Positions 24,120-33,294 are shown, counted from the stretch's first letter. The stretch: DNA of 64,000 nucleotides from Pseudomonadota bacterium (GCA_020161695.1 JAIUOO010000019.1:41212-105211), one strand, 5' to 3'. The notes: generated by a model not told the origin, from the letters alone. A program made the numbers and translations.

Positions 24120-25052
24120 ATGTTCGGCCTCGCCCAGCCCGAAAACCGCGAGGACCATGCCCGCCGCCTGACTCGCGATGGCGAGATGCTGGCGGCCGCG
24201 CTGCCGCGCCTCGTTCTCGAAGCGCGGCGCGTCTCCGCCACCGTCGTCCACGGCCTGCACGGCCGAAGGCGCGCCGGTACCGGCGAGAATTTCTGGCAGT
24301 TCCGCCGCTTCGTCGACGGCGAGCCGGCCGCCCGCGTCGACTGGCGGCGCTCGGCGCGCGACCAGCACCTCTATGTGCGTGAGCAGGAATGGGAGGCTGC
24401 CCATACCGTCTGGATCTGGCCGGACTGCTCGCCCTCCATGCAGTTCGTCTCGCCGCTCGCCTGGGAGACCAAGCGCGACCGCTGCGTCGTCATCGCCTTC
24501 GCCCTCGCCGACATCATGGTGCGCGGCGGCGAGCGGGTCGGGATTCCCGGCCTGATGCGGCCGACCGCGAGCCGCGCCATCATCGACCGCATGGCCGATG
24601 CCCTGATCGCCAATGCCGGCAAGGCGGGGCAGAACCTGCCGCCCAAGGCGCCGGTGTCGCGACTGTCGGAGGTGGTGATCCTGTCCGACTGCCTCGTGCC
24701 CATCGCCGAATTCGCCGACGAGGTGCGCAGCCTCGCCTCGTCCGGCTCGCGCGGCCACGTCCTCCAGATCAATGATCCCATCGAGGAGACCTTCCCCTAC
24801 AAGGGACGGGTCGAGTTCGAGGAGATGGAGGAGAAGCTGACCATCACGGCCGGCCGCGCCGAAACCTGGCGCGACGACTACGTGGCCCGGCTCGCCGCGC
24901 ACCGCGCGGAGCTGCGCCGCGAATGCGACCAGCGTGGCTGGAGTTTCGGCATCCACCGCACGGACATGCCGCCTGCCTCGGCGATCCTGGCGCTGCATCA
25001 GCGCATGGGGCCGGGCTCGCGCGATCTCGGCATGGCGGGAGGGCGACGCTGA
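24120..25052 (+). CDS. DUF58 domain-containing protein (vWA-like)
   Basis: A 310-residue soluble protein of the DUF58 family, related to the vWA fold and usual partner of MoxR ATPases. The family core RRAGTGENFWQFRRFVDGEP, then ARVDWRRSARDQHLYVREQE, is at about residues 50-90. The MIDAS-like WIWPDCSPSMQF follows near 98-109, in which Asp-x-Ser-x-Ser is present. It begins six bases after the moxR stop and its own stop overlaps the next ATG (ATGA). Confidence 0.93.
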   Translation: MFGLAQPENREDHARRLTRDGEMLAAALPRLVLEARRVSATVVHGLHGRRRAGTGENFWQFRRFVDGEPAARVDWRRSARDQHLYVREQEWEAAHTVWIWPDCSPSMQFVSPLAWETKRDRCVVIAFALADIMVRGGERVGIPGLMRPTASRAIIDRMADALIANAGKAGQNLPPKAPVSRLSEVVILSDCLVPIAEFADEVRSLASSGSRGHVLQINDPIEETFPYKGRVEFEEMEEKLTITAGRAETWRDDYVARLAAHRAELRRECDQRGWSFGIHRTDMPPASAILALHQRMGPGSRDLGMAGGRR

Positions 25053-27898
25053 TGCTGGGCCTGCCGCTGGTCTTCGCCTCGCCTCTGGTCCTCTTCGCGC
25101 TGGCCGCCCTGCCGGCGCTCTGGTGGCTGCTGCGCCTCGTTCCCCCGCGCCCGCGCCGCGTGCAGTTCCCGCCGACCAGGATCCTGATCGACATCGCGCC
25201 CAAGGAAGAGACCCCGGCGAGCAGCCCGTGGTGGCTGACATTGCTGCGCCTCTTGCTGGCCGCCATCGTCATCCTCGCCATGGCAGGCCCCTTGTGGAAC
25301 CCGCCTGCGACCACGACCGGATCGCAAGGGCCGGTGCTGATCCTCATGGACGATGGCTGGGCCTCGGCCGCCGCCTTCGAGCAGCGCCTGCGGGTCGCCA
25401 ACCAGATCGTCGCCGCGGCAGAGAGCGCGGGACGGCCGGTGTCGCTGACCTCGACGGCGCGGCCGGTGATCGACATCGGGCTGGAAACGCCCGGCTCGGT
25501 GCGCGAGCGGCTGCGCTCGCTCGAACCCCTGCCCCACACGCCCGACCGGGCCGGCATCCTCCCCGCTTTGACCCGCTTCCTCGGGGCGCAGCCGCAGGCG
25601 GAGATCGTCTGGCTCACCGACGGCATCGACACCGGCGCTTCGGCCGCTTTCGTCGAGGAACTGCGGCGGGTTGCCGGCAATCACGCGCTGACGGTCTATG
25701 ACGGCGGCACGCCCGCCCCGATCGCGCTGACCGGCGCGACCAACACGGCCGGCGGCTTCTCGGCCAAGGTCATCCGCGCCGATGCAGGCCCCGCGCAGGT
25801 AGGCCGGGTGCGCGCGCTCGACACGCGCGGCCTGCCGCTCGGCGAGGCGGCCTATGCCTTCGAGCCCGGCGCGACCGAGGCCGACGTCCGCTTCGACCTG
25901 CCGGTGGAGATCCGCAACGAGATCACCCGCCTCGACATCGTGTCGGAGCGCTCGGCCGGCGCGGTCCAGCTCATCGACGCCCGCTGGGCGCGCCGCACCA
26001 TCGGCGTCGTCTCTGGCGGCACCGCCGACACCGCACAGCCCCTGCTCTCGCCCACCTACTATCTGGGACGGGCTCTGGAGCCCTTCGCGGATATCCGCAC
26101 GGTGGAGGGCGCCTCGCCCTCCGAGGCGGTGGTTCGCTTCGTCGAGAGCCGCGTGCCGATGATCATCCTGACTGATGTCGGCACGGTCACGCCCACCGCG
26201 CGCGACGCGCTGAACCGCTTCATCGATGGCGGCGGCATCCTGCTGCGCTTCGCCGGCACCCGCCTCGCGGGCGCGCAGAACGACGACCTCGTCCCCGTCA
26301 AGCTCAGGCGTGGCGGCCGCCAGCTCGGCGGCGCGCTGTCGTGGGAAACGCCGCAGGCCCTCGCCCCCTTCGGCCGCGAGAGCCCCTTCGCCGAAATTCC
26401 CGTTCCTGCCGATGTCCGGGTCCGCCGGCAGGTGCTGGCCGAGCCCGACGGCCTGCTCGCCGACAAGACCTGGGCGCAGCTCGCCGACGGCACGCCGCTG
26501 GTGACCGCGGAGAAGCGCGGGCAAGGCCTCCTCATCCTGTTCCACATCACCGCCGACACCGCCTGGTCGGACCTGCCGCTGTCCGGCGCCTTCGTCGACA
26601 TGCTGAAGCGCGTCGCGGGTCTGTCCGCCGCCGGCAAGCCCGCCGCCGAGGGGCTGGCGGCCATTCCCGGCCAGCCGCGCGCCAGCGAACGCGTGCCGCC
26701 GACCCGCGTCCTCGACGGTTTCGGCGCCTTCATCCGCCCGCCGGCGACCGCGAAGCCGATCCCCGCCGACCGGCGCGACCCCGCGACCTTCGACTTCCCG
26801 CCCGGCTTCTACGGCCCGCAGGAGGGCACGGTCGCGGTCAACGTTCTCGGCCCCGAGGAAAGGCTGAAACCCCTGGACCTCAGCCGCCTGAATGCCACGA
26901 TCGAGCGGTATCGTGTTGGTGAACCCGTCGATCTGAGGTCGCCATTGCTGATTGCCGCCCTGCTGCTGCTGCTTCTCGACGGGATCGCGGTCTTCGCCAT
27001 CGCCGGCGGGCTGGCGCGCCTGATGGGCGCGCGTGGCATGCGCACCGCCGCCGTCGCGGCTCTGGCCATCCTCGCGGGCAGCGCGCTGCATTCGGCCGAG
27101 GCGCAGACCCGGCGCAATCAGGAACGCCTGCCGCTGTCGACCGGCAATGCCGCCGACGATGCCGCCGTGCGCGCCACGCAGGCGACGCGTCTCGCCTATG
27201 TCGTCACCGGCTCGCGCGAGGTGGACGAAGTCTCCCGCGCCGGCATGGAGGGGTTGAGCCGCTTCCTGTCGGCCCGTACCGCGCTGGAGCCCTCCGCCCC
27301 CCAGTCGGTGGACATAGCCAGCGACGAGCTCGCCTTCTTCCCGCTTCTCTACTGGCCGATCGTGGCCGGCGCGCAGGAGCCCTCGCCGCAGGCCCTGCTG
27401 AAGCTCGACGCTTACATGAAGCAGGGCGGCATGGTGATCTTCGACACCCGCGACGCCCTGACCGCGCGTCCCGGGCAGACGAGCCCCGCCCAGGCGACGC
27501 TGCGCCGCATCCTTGCCGGCCTCGACATTCCCGAGCTCGAGGCCGTGCCGCGCGACCACGTGCTCGCCCGTGCCTTCTTCATCCTGCGCGAATTTCCCGG
27601 CCGCTACACCGAGGGCACGACCTGGGTGGAGGCCATCCCGCCCGCCACCGAGGACGAGGCGGCGCGGCCGGCCCGCGCCTCCGACTCGGTGTCGCCGATC
27701 ATCATCTCGTCGAACGATCTCGCCTCGGCCTGGGCGATCGATCGGCAGGGCAACCCGCTGCTGCCGGTGCAGGGCGAGGCGCGCCAGCGCGAACTCGCCT
27801 TCCGGTTCGGCGTCAACCTCGTGATGTATGCGCTGACCGGCAACTACAAGACCGATCAGGTCCACGTCCCTGCCCTGCTCGAACGGCTGGGGAACTGA
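25052..27898 (+). CDS. BatA/DUF4159 domain membrane protein
   Basis: A 948-residue membrane protein of the MoxR operon. Two N-terminal helices (about residues 5-28 and 58-80) contain the BatA N-terminal pattern (PALWWLLRLVPPRPRRVQFP). A long periplasmic or cytoplasmic middle part with a vWA-like segment (ILMDDGWASAAAFEQRL) follows. A third membrane segment LLIAALLLLLLDGIAVFAIA lies near 632. The C-terminal DUF4159 domain (from about 690) is related to glutamine-amidotransferase-like folds (MKQGGMVIFDTRDALT). Starts in the stop codon of the DUF58 gene and is followed three bases later by another membrane protein. Probably part of an envelope-maintenance complex. Confidence 0.9.
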   Translation: MLGLPLVFASPLVLFALAALPALWWLLRLVPPRPRRVQFPPTRILIDIAPKEETPASSPWWLTLLRLLLAAIVILAMAGPLWNPPATTTGSQGPVLILMDDGWASAAAFEQRLRVANQIVAAAESAGRPVSLTSTARPVIDIGLETPGSVRERLRSLEPLPHTPDRAGILPALTRFLGAQPQAEIVWLTDGIDTGASAAFVEELRRVAGNHALTVYDGGTPAPIALTGATNTAGGFSAKVIRADAGPAQVGRVRALDTRGLPLGEAAYAFEPGATEADVRFDLPVEIRNEITRLDIVSERSAGAVQLIDARWARRTIGVVSGGTADTAQPLLSPTYYLGRALEPFADIRTVEGASPSEAVVRFVESRVPMIILTDVGTVTPTARDALNRFIDGGGILLRFAGTRLAGAQNDDLVPVKLRRGGRQLGGALSWETPQALAPFGRESPFAEIPVPADVRVRRQVLAEPDGLLADKTWAQLADGTPLVTAEKRGQGLLILFHITADTAWSDLPLSGAFVDMLKRVAGLSAAGKPAAEGLAAIPGQPRASERVPPTRVLDGFGAFIRPPATAKPIPADRRDPATFDFPPGFYGPQEGTVAVNVLGPEERLKPLDLSRLNATIERYRVGEPVDLRSPLLIAALLLLLLDGIAVFAIAGGLARLMGARGMRTAAVAALAILAGSALHSAEAQTRRNQERLPLSTGNAADDAAVRATQATRLAYVVTGSREVDEVSRAGMEGLSRFLSARTALEPSAPQSVDIASDELAFFPLLYWPIVAGAQEPSPQALLKLDAYMKQGGMVIFDTRDALTARPGQTSPAQATLRRILAGLDIPELEAVPRDHVLARAFFILREFPGRYTEGTTWVEAIPPATEDEAARPARASDSVSPIIISSNDLASAWAIDRQGNPLLPVQGEARQRELAFRFGVNLVMYALTGNYKTDQVHVPALLERLGN

Positions 27899-27901
27899 GC
27901 G

Positions 27902-29983
27902 ATGAACTTCGGCGTCGTCTGGTCCCCCATCCTGCCCGTCTGGGCGCTGGCAGCCGCCGCGCTGGCGGTCGTCGTCGTCGCAGCCCTGCTGCTGGTCTCG
28001 CGCTCGCGCGGGGCGTGGTGGCGGATCGGCGCCATGGCGCTCGGCCTGCTGGCGCTCGCCAACCCGGTCTTCACGCAGGAGGACCGCGACCCGCTGCGCA
28101 CCGTCGTCGCCGTGGTGCTCGACCGTTCGGCGAGCCAGTCACTGGCCGACCGCGCCCGTATCACCGACGAGGCCAAGGCCGCCATCGAACGCAATTTCGC
28201 GCGCTCGCCGGGCTTCGAGGTGCGCTGGGTCGATGCCGGGGCATCCGACGGGCAGACCGACGGCACGCATCTGTTCGAGGCGCTGCGCTCGGCCCTCTCC
28301 GACGTTCCCGCCGAGCGGATCGGCGGGGCGATCCTCGTCACCGACGGGCAGGTCCATGACGTGCCGGGCCAGGCAGCGGCCATCGGCTTCCAGGCGCCCG
28401 TCCACGCGCTGATCACCGGACGCTCCACCGACCGCGACCGGCGCGTGGTGCTGACCCAGACGCCGCGCTTCGGCATCGTCCAGCAGAGCCAGACCATCGG
28501 CTTCCGCATCGAGGACAACGGCACCGGCGGCGCGGCCGCGCAGGCTTCCGTCTCGATCCGCCGCGACGGCGAGATCATCGAGCGGCGCACGGTGACGACC
28601 GGCGCTGCCACCAATGTCTCGGTCCAGATCACCCATGCCGGCGCCAACATCATCGAGATCGAGGTCGACGGACTCGACGGCGAGCTGACCCCGATCAACA
28701 ACCGCGCCGTGGTCATCATCGACGGCATCCGCGAGAAGCTGCGCGTGCTGCTGGTCTCGGGCGAGCCTCATGCCGGCGAGCGCACCTGGCGCAACCTTCT
28801 GAAGTCCGATGCCGGCGTCGACCTCGTCCACTTCACCATTCTCAGGCCGCCGGAGAAGCAGGACGGCACGCCGATCAACGAACTGTCGCTGATCGCCTTC
28901 CCGACGCGCGAACTGTTCCAGATCAAGATCCGCGAATTCGACCTGATCATCTTCGACCGCTACGCCCAGCAGGGCGTGCTGCCGCTGATCTATTTCGAGA
29001 ATATCGCCCGCTATGTCCGCGGCGGCGGCGCTCTGCTGATCGCAGCCGGGCCCGAACACGCGACCTCCGCCTCGATCAACGACACGCCGCTGGAGACGAT
29101 CCTTCCCGCCGCGCCGACCGGCGACGTCATCGAGCGGCCGTTTCACGCCCGTGTCTCCGACCAGGGCCGCCGCCATCCGGTGACGCGCGCCCTGCCCGGC
29201 ATGACGCAGGAGGGCAATCCGAACTGGAGCCGCTGGTTCCGCCTGATCGAGAGCCGCCAGCCGGCGCAGGGAGCCGCGACCGTCATGGACGGCCCGGATC
29301 AGCGCCCGCTGCTGCTGCTGTCGCGGCAGGGCGAGGGCCGTGTCGCGCTGCTGCTCTCCGATCATATCTGGCTCTGGGCGCGCGGCTACGAGGGCGGCGG
29401 GCCGCATCTGGAACTGCTGCGACGCCTCTCTCACTGGCTGATGAAGGAGCCGGAGCTGGAAGAGGAAAGCCTGCGCCTCGCCGTGCGCGGACGCCAGCTG
29501 GCGGTCGAACTGCAGACCATGGCCGAGCGGCCGGAAACCGTCGTGCTGACACGCCCGTCGGGCGCGAGCGAGCCGGTGACGCTGCAGGAGGCCGAGCCCG
29601 GCCTCTGGCGCGGCCAGGTCGACGTCACCGAACTCGGACTGTGGCGCGCGCAGGCCGGTCGCCTGACGCGCCTCATCAATGTCGGCCCGCCGAACCCGCG
29701 CGAATTCACCGACGTGACCTCGACGCTGCGGCTCCTGGAACCGCTGGTCCGCGCCACCGGTGGCGGCCTCTGGCGTATCTCGGAGAGCGGCAGCCTGTCG
29801 ATCCCGCGCATCGTGCCGACGCGCTCGGCAACCTCGCTGCGCGGCGAGGACTGGATGGGCATCCGCCAGCGCGACGCCTCGGTGATCCGCGGCATCGGCA
29901 TCCTGCCGGCCTTCGCCGGCATTCTGGGCCTGGTGCTGCTGCTGGGCGCTGTGACTGCCGTCTGGGCGCGCGAGGGCCGATAG
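27902..29983 (+). CDS. Large membrane protein with vWA- and glutamine-amidotransferase-like parts
   Basis: A 693-residue protein and last gene of the MoxR operon. It has membrane helices at about 13-33 and 40-56 and a final helix GILPAFAGILGLVLLLGAVT (about 664-683). In between, VVAVVLDRSASQSLADRARI (about 67-86) is vWA/MIDAS-like with Asp-x-Ser-x-Ser. Further on, LLVSGEPHAGERTWRNLL and DLIIFDRYAQQGVL with YVRGGGALLIAAGPEHA resemble the class I glutamine amidotransferase-like fold. No catalytic triad can be assigned. The pattern matches conserved alphaproteobacterial MoxR-operon members of unknown biochemical role. Confidence 0.85.
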   Translation: MNFGVVWSPILPVWALAAAALAVVVVAALLLVSRSRGAWWRIGAMALGLLALANPVFTQEDRDPLRTVVAVVLDRSASQSLADRARITDEAKAAIERNFARSPGFEVRWVDAGASDGQTDGTHLFEALRSALSDVPAERIGGAILVTDGQVHDVPGQAAAIGFQAPVHALITGRSTDRDRRVVLTQTPRFGIVQQSQTIGFRIEDNGTGGAAAQASVSIRRDGEIIERRTVTTGAATNVSVQITHAGANIIEIEVDGLDGELTPINNRAVVIIDGIREKLRVLLVSGEPHAGERTWRNLLKSDAGVDLVHFTILRPPEKQDGTPINELSLIAFPTRELFQIKIREFDLIIFDRYAQQGVLPLIYFENIARYVRGGGALLIAAGPEHATSASINDTPLETILPAAPTGDVIERPFHARVSDQGRRHPVTRALPGMTQEGNPNWSRWFRLIESRQPAQGAATVMDGPDQRPLLLLSRQGEGRVALLLSDHIWLWARGYEGGGPHLELLRRLSHWLMKEPELEEESLRLAVRGRQLAVELQTMAERPETVVLTRPSGASEPVTLQEAEPGLWRGQVDVTELGLWRAQAGRLTRLINVGPPNPREFTDVTSTLRLLEPLVRATGGGLWRISESGSLSIPRIVPTRSATSLRGEDWMGIRQRDASVIRGIGILPAFAGILGLVLLLGAVTAVWAREGR

Positions 29984-30010
29984 CCCTCGCCGGTCTTTCG
30001 GGAAGGCCCG

Positions 30011-30280
30011 TCAGTCCCTGCGGCGGCCGAAGATCTGGCGGCGCACGCGGCGGGCGCCCCTGTTAACGCCGCGGCCGACGCTGCGCGCACCCCGGCCGAC
30101 GCTGCGCCCGGCGCGGGTCACGCCGCGATTGAGGCTGCGGCCGGCCCGGCTGACGCCGCGCCCGGTGCGGCGGGCACCATCGGACAGCCAGGACGCCTCG
30201 GCGCTGGTCGCGCCTGCTGCCGTGACTGCGGCAGCGACCGGCAGGCCGAACAGGGCTTTGAGAAAATCACGGCGCAGCAT
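30011..30280 (-). CDS. Small twin-arginine-signal, arginine-rich repeat protein
   Basis: An 89-residue product with an excellent ribosome site (AAGGAGG six bases before the ATG). The N-terminus RRDFLKALFGLPVAAAVTAA carries the full twin-arginine consensus RRxFLK and ends ATSAEA, a likely cleavage site near residue 29. The mature part of about 60 residues is almost only Arg, Gly, Ser, Val and Ala in short repeats: RTGRGVSRAGRSLNRGVTRA, then GRSVGRGARSVGRGVNRGAR. A strongly cationic exported peptide is predicted. I know no family and give no function. It is convergent with the MoxR operon and downstream of a GNAT gene. Confidence 0.65.
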   Translation of the reverse strand: MLRRDFLKALFGLPVAAAVTAAGATSAEASWLSDGARRTGRGVSRAGRSLNRGVTRAGRSVGRGARSVGRGVNRGARRVRRQIFGRRRD

Positions 30281-30358
30281 GGGGTTCCTCCTTGGGCCGG
30301 GGGAGGTGGACAGTGCGCCGACCGGGGCGATTCTCCAAGCCGTCGGAGGGAAGCCGTT

Positions 30359-30868
30359 TCAGGCAGCCTGCGCGCCGCGCACCGGCCCCGACACGCCCTC
30401 GAAGGCGCCATCGACCAGTTCGCAGAGCAGCAACCGCGCCGGATCGACCGGACCCGGCAGGGTCAGCTTGCCAGGCGGCACGACGCTGAAGCCGAAGCGC
30501 TGGTAGTAGGGAGCGTCGCCGACGAGGATCACGCGGCTGTGCCCCCTGGCCCTGGCCGTCTCCAGCGACCGCCGCATCAGCGCGCCGCCGATGCCACGGC
30601 TCTGGAAGGCGGGATCGATGGTGATGGGGCCGAGCAGGATCGCCGCGAAGCCGGAGCCGATCTCGACCGGCGACAGGCGGATGGAGCCGACCAGCAGCGT
30701 TCCGACACGCGCCGTGAAACAGAGGTCGGCGAAGGGCGGAACGTTCTCGCGCAGGCGAAAGGCGGTGCGGGCGAAGCGGCCGGGGCCGAAGGCGCGTTCG
30801 TGCAGGCGCTCGATGGCGGCGTGGTCGGACGGGGCCTCGGGATGGAGGTCGAGCGTGAGGTCGGGCAT
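30359..30868 (-). CDS. GNAT family N-acetyltransferase (YhbS-like)
   Basis: A 169-residue acetyltransferase of the COG3153/YhbS type. Acetyl-CoA loop: GPITIDPAFQSRGIGGALMR (about 78-97), followed by RVILVGDAPYYQRFGF, the hallmark Tyr-rich turn of this subgroup. I chose ATG 30868; an upstream start at 30919 is in frame but lacks resemblance. The 79 bases to the downstream twin-arginine gene allow co-transcription. The 279 bases upstream, before the MFS gene, contain only a dyad ATGGCGT / ACGCCAT (about 30984-31005). Confidence 0.88.
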   Translation of the reverse strand: MPDLTLDLHPEAPSDHAAIERLHERAFGPGRFARTAFRLRENVPPFADLCFTARVGTLLVGSIRLSPVEIGSGFAAILLGPITIDPAFQSRGIGGALMRRSLETARARGHSRVILVGDAPYYQRFGFSVVPPGKLTLPGPVDPARLLLCELVDGAFEGVSGPVRGAQAA

Positions 30869-31147
30869 GGCTCTCAAGGGCTCAGCAGAAGGGCGAACGG
30901 AAACGGCGGCTTGCGGCAATCACGCCGGCCGTCGTCGTCGCTGCACCCTGAAAAGCCTGCAACCCGTCATGCAGCGCGCATAGCATGGCGTTTCCGGTCA
31001 CGCCATCCCGGCTGCGTCATGCCGCCCGGCGTTTTCGGGTGGCTATCCTTCGGCCGGCGCCGAAGCATCGGCGCGCCGAGTGGTTCAGACTGCACGGCAG
31101 GATGAGCGCCTGCCGCCTGTCCGCATCCATTTCTGATCCGTGAGCCC

Positions 31148-32413
31148 ATGCCGCCCCAGCCGACTGCCGCCCGACCGCGCTTCTTCGGCTGGACCGTGGT
31201 CGCCGGCGCATTCTTCCTTGCCATGTCCGGCTGGGGCCTCGGCTTCTACGGCCCGCCGGTCTTCCTCCACACGATCCATGCGACGCGCGGCTGGCCTGTC
31301 AGCCTCGTCGCCTCCGCCATCACCATCCACTATCTCGCGGGCGCGGCGACGGTCGCGAACCTGCCCGCCATCTATCGCCGTTTCGGCATTCCACGCGCCA
31401 CCAAGGCAGGGGCGATCGCGCTGGTCGCCGGCCTCGTCGGCTGGTCGCTGGCACAGAGCCCCTGGCAGCTCTTCGTCGCGGCGGCGCTCTCCGGCACCGG
31501 CTGGATCACGCTGGGCGCGGCGGCGGTCAATGCCATCGTCTCCCAGTGGTTCGTGCGCTCCCGGCCGGCCGCACTCGCCATGGCCTATAACGGCGCCAGC
31601 GTCGGCGGCGTGGTGTTCTCGCCGCTGTGGGTCTTCGCCATCGGCGCGCTGGGCTTCCCCATGGCGGTGGCAGTGATCGGCACGGTCATCGTCGTCCTGC
31701 TGTGGGTGCTGTCGGACCGCGTCTTCGCCCCGACCCCCGAGGGCCTCGGACAATCGCCGGACGGCGATGCGCCGGGCAGCCCCACCGTCTCGCTCACCTC
31801 GCCGCTCGCCCGGCCCCTGCCCGGCGCGCGGATCTGGCGCGATCCCGCTTTCCTGACATTGACGCTCGGCACCTCGCTGGCGCTCTTCGCGCAGGTCGGG
31901 CTGATCGCCCACATGTTCTCGCTGATGGTGCCTGTCCTCGGCGCTGAGTGGGCCGGCATCGCCATGGCAACGGCGACGGTGGCCGCGGTGACCGGGCGCT
32001 CGCTGGTCGGCTGGCTCATGCCGGCGGGCGCCGACCGGCGCCTGGTCGCCTCGATCAGCTATGCCATCCAGATCGGCGGCTGCCTGGCGCTGATGGCCGG
32101 CGGCGGCGCCTCGCCCGTCCTCATCTGGATCGGTGTCATCCTGTTCGGCCTCGGCATCGGCAATCTCGTCTCGTTGCCGCCGCTCATCGCACAGGTCGAG
32201 TTCGTCAAGGAGGACGTGCCGCGCGCCGTGGCGCTGATGGTCGCGGCGGGGCAGGCCTTCTACGCTTTCGCGCCGGCCGCCTATGGGCTCGCCCGCGAGT
32301 GGACGCCGGCCGGATGGCAGGCGCGGCCGGGCGACGCGCCGCTGGTCTTCGGCATGACCGCGCTGCTGTTCGCGCTGGCGATTGCCGTCTATCTCATCGG
32401 CCGGCGACGGTAG
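31148..32413 (+). CDS. Major facilitator superfamily transporter
   Basis: Inner-membrane carrier of 421 residues with about twelve hydrophobic segments in two halves, joined by a polar loop (PTPEGLGQSPDGDAPGSP, about residues 198-215). The first helix starts GWTVVAGAFFLAMSGWGLGF. The pattern, including a helix-4 region ALAMAYNGASVGGVVFSP, is like the oxalate/formate and monocarboxylate MFS branch; the substrate is not identifiable. It is convergent with the NUDIX gene, ten bases away. No partner gene is nearby. Confidence 0.9.
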   Translation: MPPQPTAARPRFFGWTVVAGAFFLAMSGWGLGFYGPPVFLHTIHATRGWPVSLVASAITIHYLAGAATVANLPAIYRRFGIPRATKAGAIALVAGLVGWSLAQSPWQLFVAAALSGTGWITLGAAAVNAIVSQWFVRSRPAALAMAYNGASVGGVVFSPLWVFAIGALGFPMAVAVIGTVIVVLLWVLSDRVFAPTPEGLGQSPDGDAPGSPTVSLTSPLARPLPGARIWRDPAFLTLTLGTSLALFAQVGLIAHMFSLMVPVLGAEWAGIAMATATVAAVTGRSLVGWLMPAGADRRLVASISYAIQIGGCLALMAGGGASPVLIWIGVILFGLGIGNLVSLPPLIAQVEFVKEDVPRAVALMVAAGQAFYAFAPAAYGLAREWTPAGWQARPGDAPLVFGMTALLFALAIAVYLIGRRR

Positions 32414-32422
32414 GGCCGGCCG

Positions 32423-32899
32423 CTACCAGATTTCGCTCTGCTCCCGCCCCGCGAACATCTCCCCGATCCGCTCGCGGGTGCCGCGCGTCGTGTCCTCCGG
32501 CAGCGCCTCCAGCGCGAAGAAGCCGGCCTCGAGGATCTCGCGCGTCGGTACGAAGGGCGCCGGCTGCCGCCATGCATCGACCCGGTAGAGCGCCACGTGG
32601 TCGCGCTGCGACGCACGCGAATTGAGGTACAGACCCACCAGCCGAGGCTCGCCGGCGAGCTCGACATTTGCCTCCTGTTTGAGCTCGTCGGCCAGCGCTG
32701 CCTTCATAGTCTGCCCCACCTCGACGCCGCCGCCGGGAAAGTGCCAGCCGGGCGTGTAGCTGTGCCGGACCAGCAGCACCCTGCCCGCCTCGTCGATGAC
32801 GCAGCCACGCACGCCGAGCGTCATTCCGCGCGAAAAGCGCCAATAGGCGTGCAGAAGTGGCGTGAGGCGCGAACGGCGGTCGGGGCTGAGGAGGATCAT
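32423..32899 (-). CDS. NUDIX domain-containing protein
   Basis: A small Nudix hydrolase (158 aa from ATG 32899; the frame is open to an ATG at 32971, which would add 24 residues). Nudix box: GWHFPGGGVEVGQTMKAALA, then DELKQEANVEL. The Glu-rich helix has DELKQEA where the consensus is REUxEE, so the first Arg is replaced by Asp; activity may be altered. Residues before the box (MTLGVRGCVIDEAGRVLLVR) are typical. Substrate unknown. Confidence 0.85.
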   Translation of the reverse strand: MILLSPDRRSRLTPLLHAYWRFSRGMTLGVRGCVIDEAGRVLLVRHSYTPGWHFPGGGVEVGQTMKAALADELKQEANVELAGEPRLVGLYLNSRASQRDHVALYRVDAWRQPAPFVPTREILEAGFFALEALPEDTTRGTRERIGEMFAGREQSEIW

Positions 32900-33074
32900 G
32901 CCGTCTTCGCTTTCATCAATCTCTGGAATGAGACATTGCCGGACCATGAACGAGGCAAATCGTTTTTGCATGGCTGGCCATGCAGTATCGGCGCTGGCGG
33001 GAAAACCGCAACGCGCCTAAATCATTGCCATGTTGCATTGCACAAGCAGGCAGCACCCGAACCCGGAGCGTGTC

Positions 33075-33194
33075 ATGCTCATCTCGCTGATCTCTTCCTT
33101 CTTCGCTCGTCGTGGCGCCTTCCGCTGGCAGCCGGCGATCGAGGTCCGCGACAGCGCCACCGCCGTCGCCCTTGGCATCTATTCCCGTCGCTGA
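33075..33194 (+). CDS. 39-codon small protein with own ribosome site and terminator
   Basis: A short frame starting at ATG 33075 with GGAG seven bases upstream and ending TGA 33194. The peptide starts MLISLISSFFARRGAFRW and contains a short hydrophobic start, a double Arg, then an acidic stretch (IEVRD) and a C-terminal IYSRR. A very strong intrinsic terminator begins 35 bases after the stop, so this is a compact single-gene transcription unit. I recognise no family. Alternatively the whole unit is a small RNA and the frame is incidental, or a leader element; mbfA downstream has its own start signals after the terminator. Confidence 0.5.
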   Translation: MLISLISSFFARRGAFRWQPAIEVRDSATAVALGIYSRR

Positions 33195-33228
33195 GGTCAC
33201 CCTCCCCTCTGATCGAGGCGACGCGTAC

Positions 33229-33268
33229 CGGGCGCCCTGCGGTTTTCCGCGGGCGCCCGTTTCTTTTT
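33229..33268 (+). terminator. Strong intrinsic terminator
   Basis: CGGGCGCCC (33229-33237) pairs with GGGCGCCCG (33251-33259); inside it GCGG and CCGC extend the stem around a TTTT loop. The run TTTCTTTTT follows at 33260-33268. It ends the unit holding the 39-codon gene and insulates mbfA. Confidence 0.92.
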
Positions 33269-33294
33269 CAGTGGCCGGGTGGCCTTGTGTATTC

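Noticed and set aside
24998..27865. A 955-codon minus-strand open frame opposite the BatA/DUF4159 gene
   Set aside because: Antisense to a gene with clear membrane helices and operon context; composition is that of a GC-rich shadow.
33075..33268. Amino-acid attenuator (leader peptide) for mbfA
   Set aside because: The peptide has no run of a single regulated amino acid, no alternative antiterminator arm is evident, and mbfA has its own start signals downstream of the terminator and is not a biosynthetic gene.
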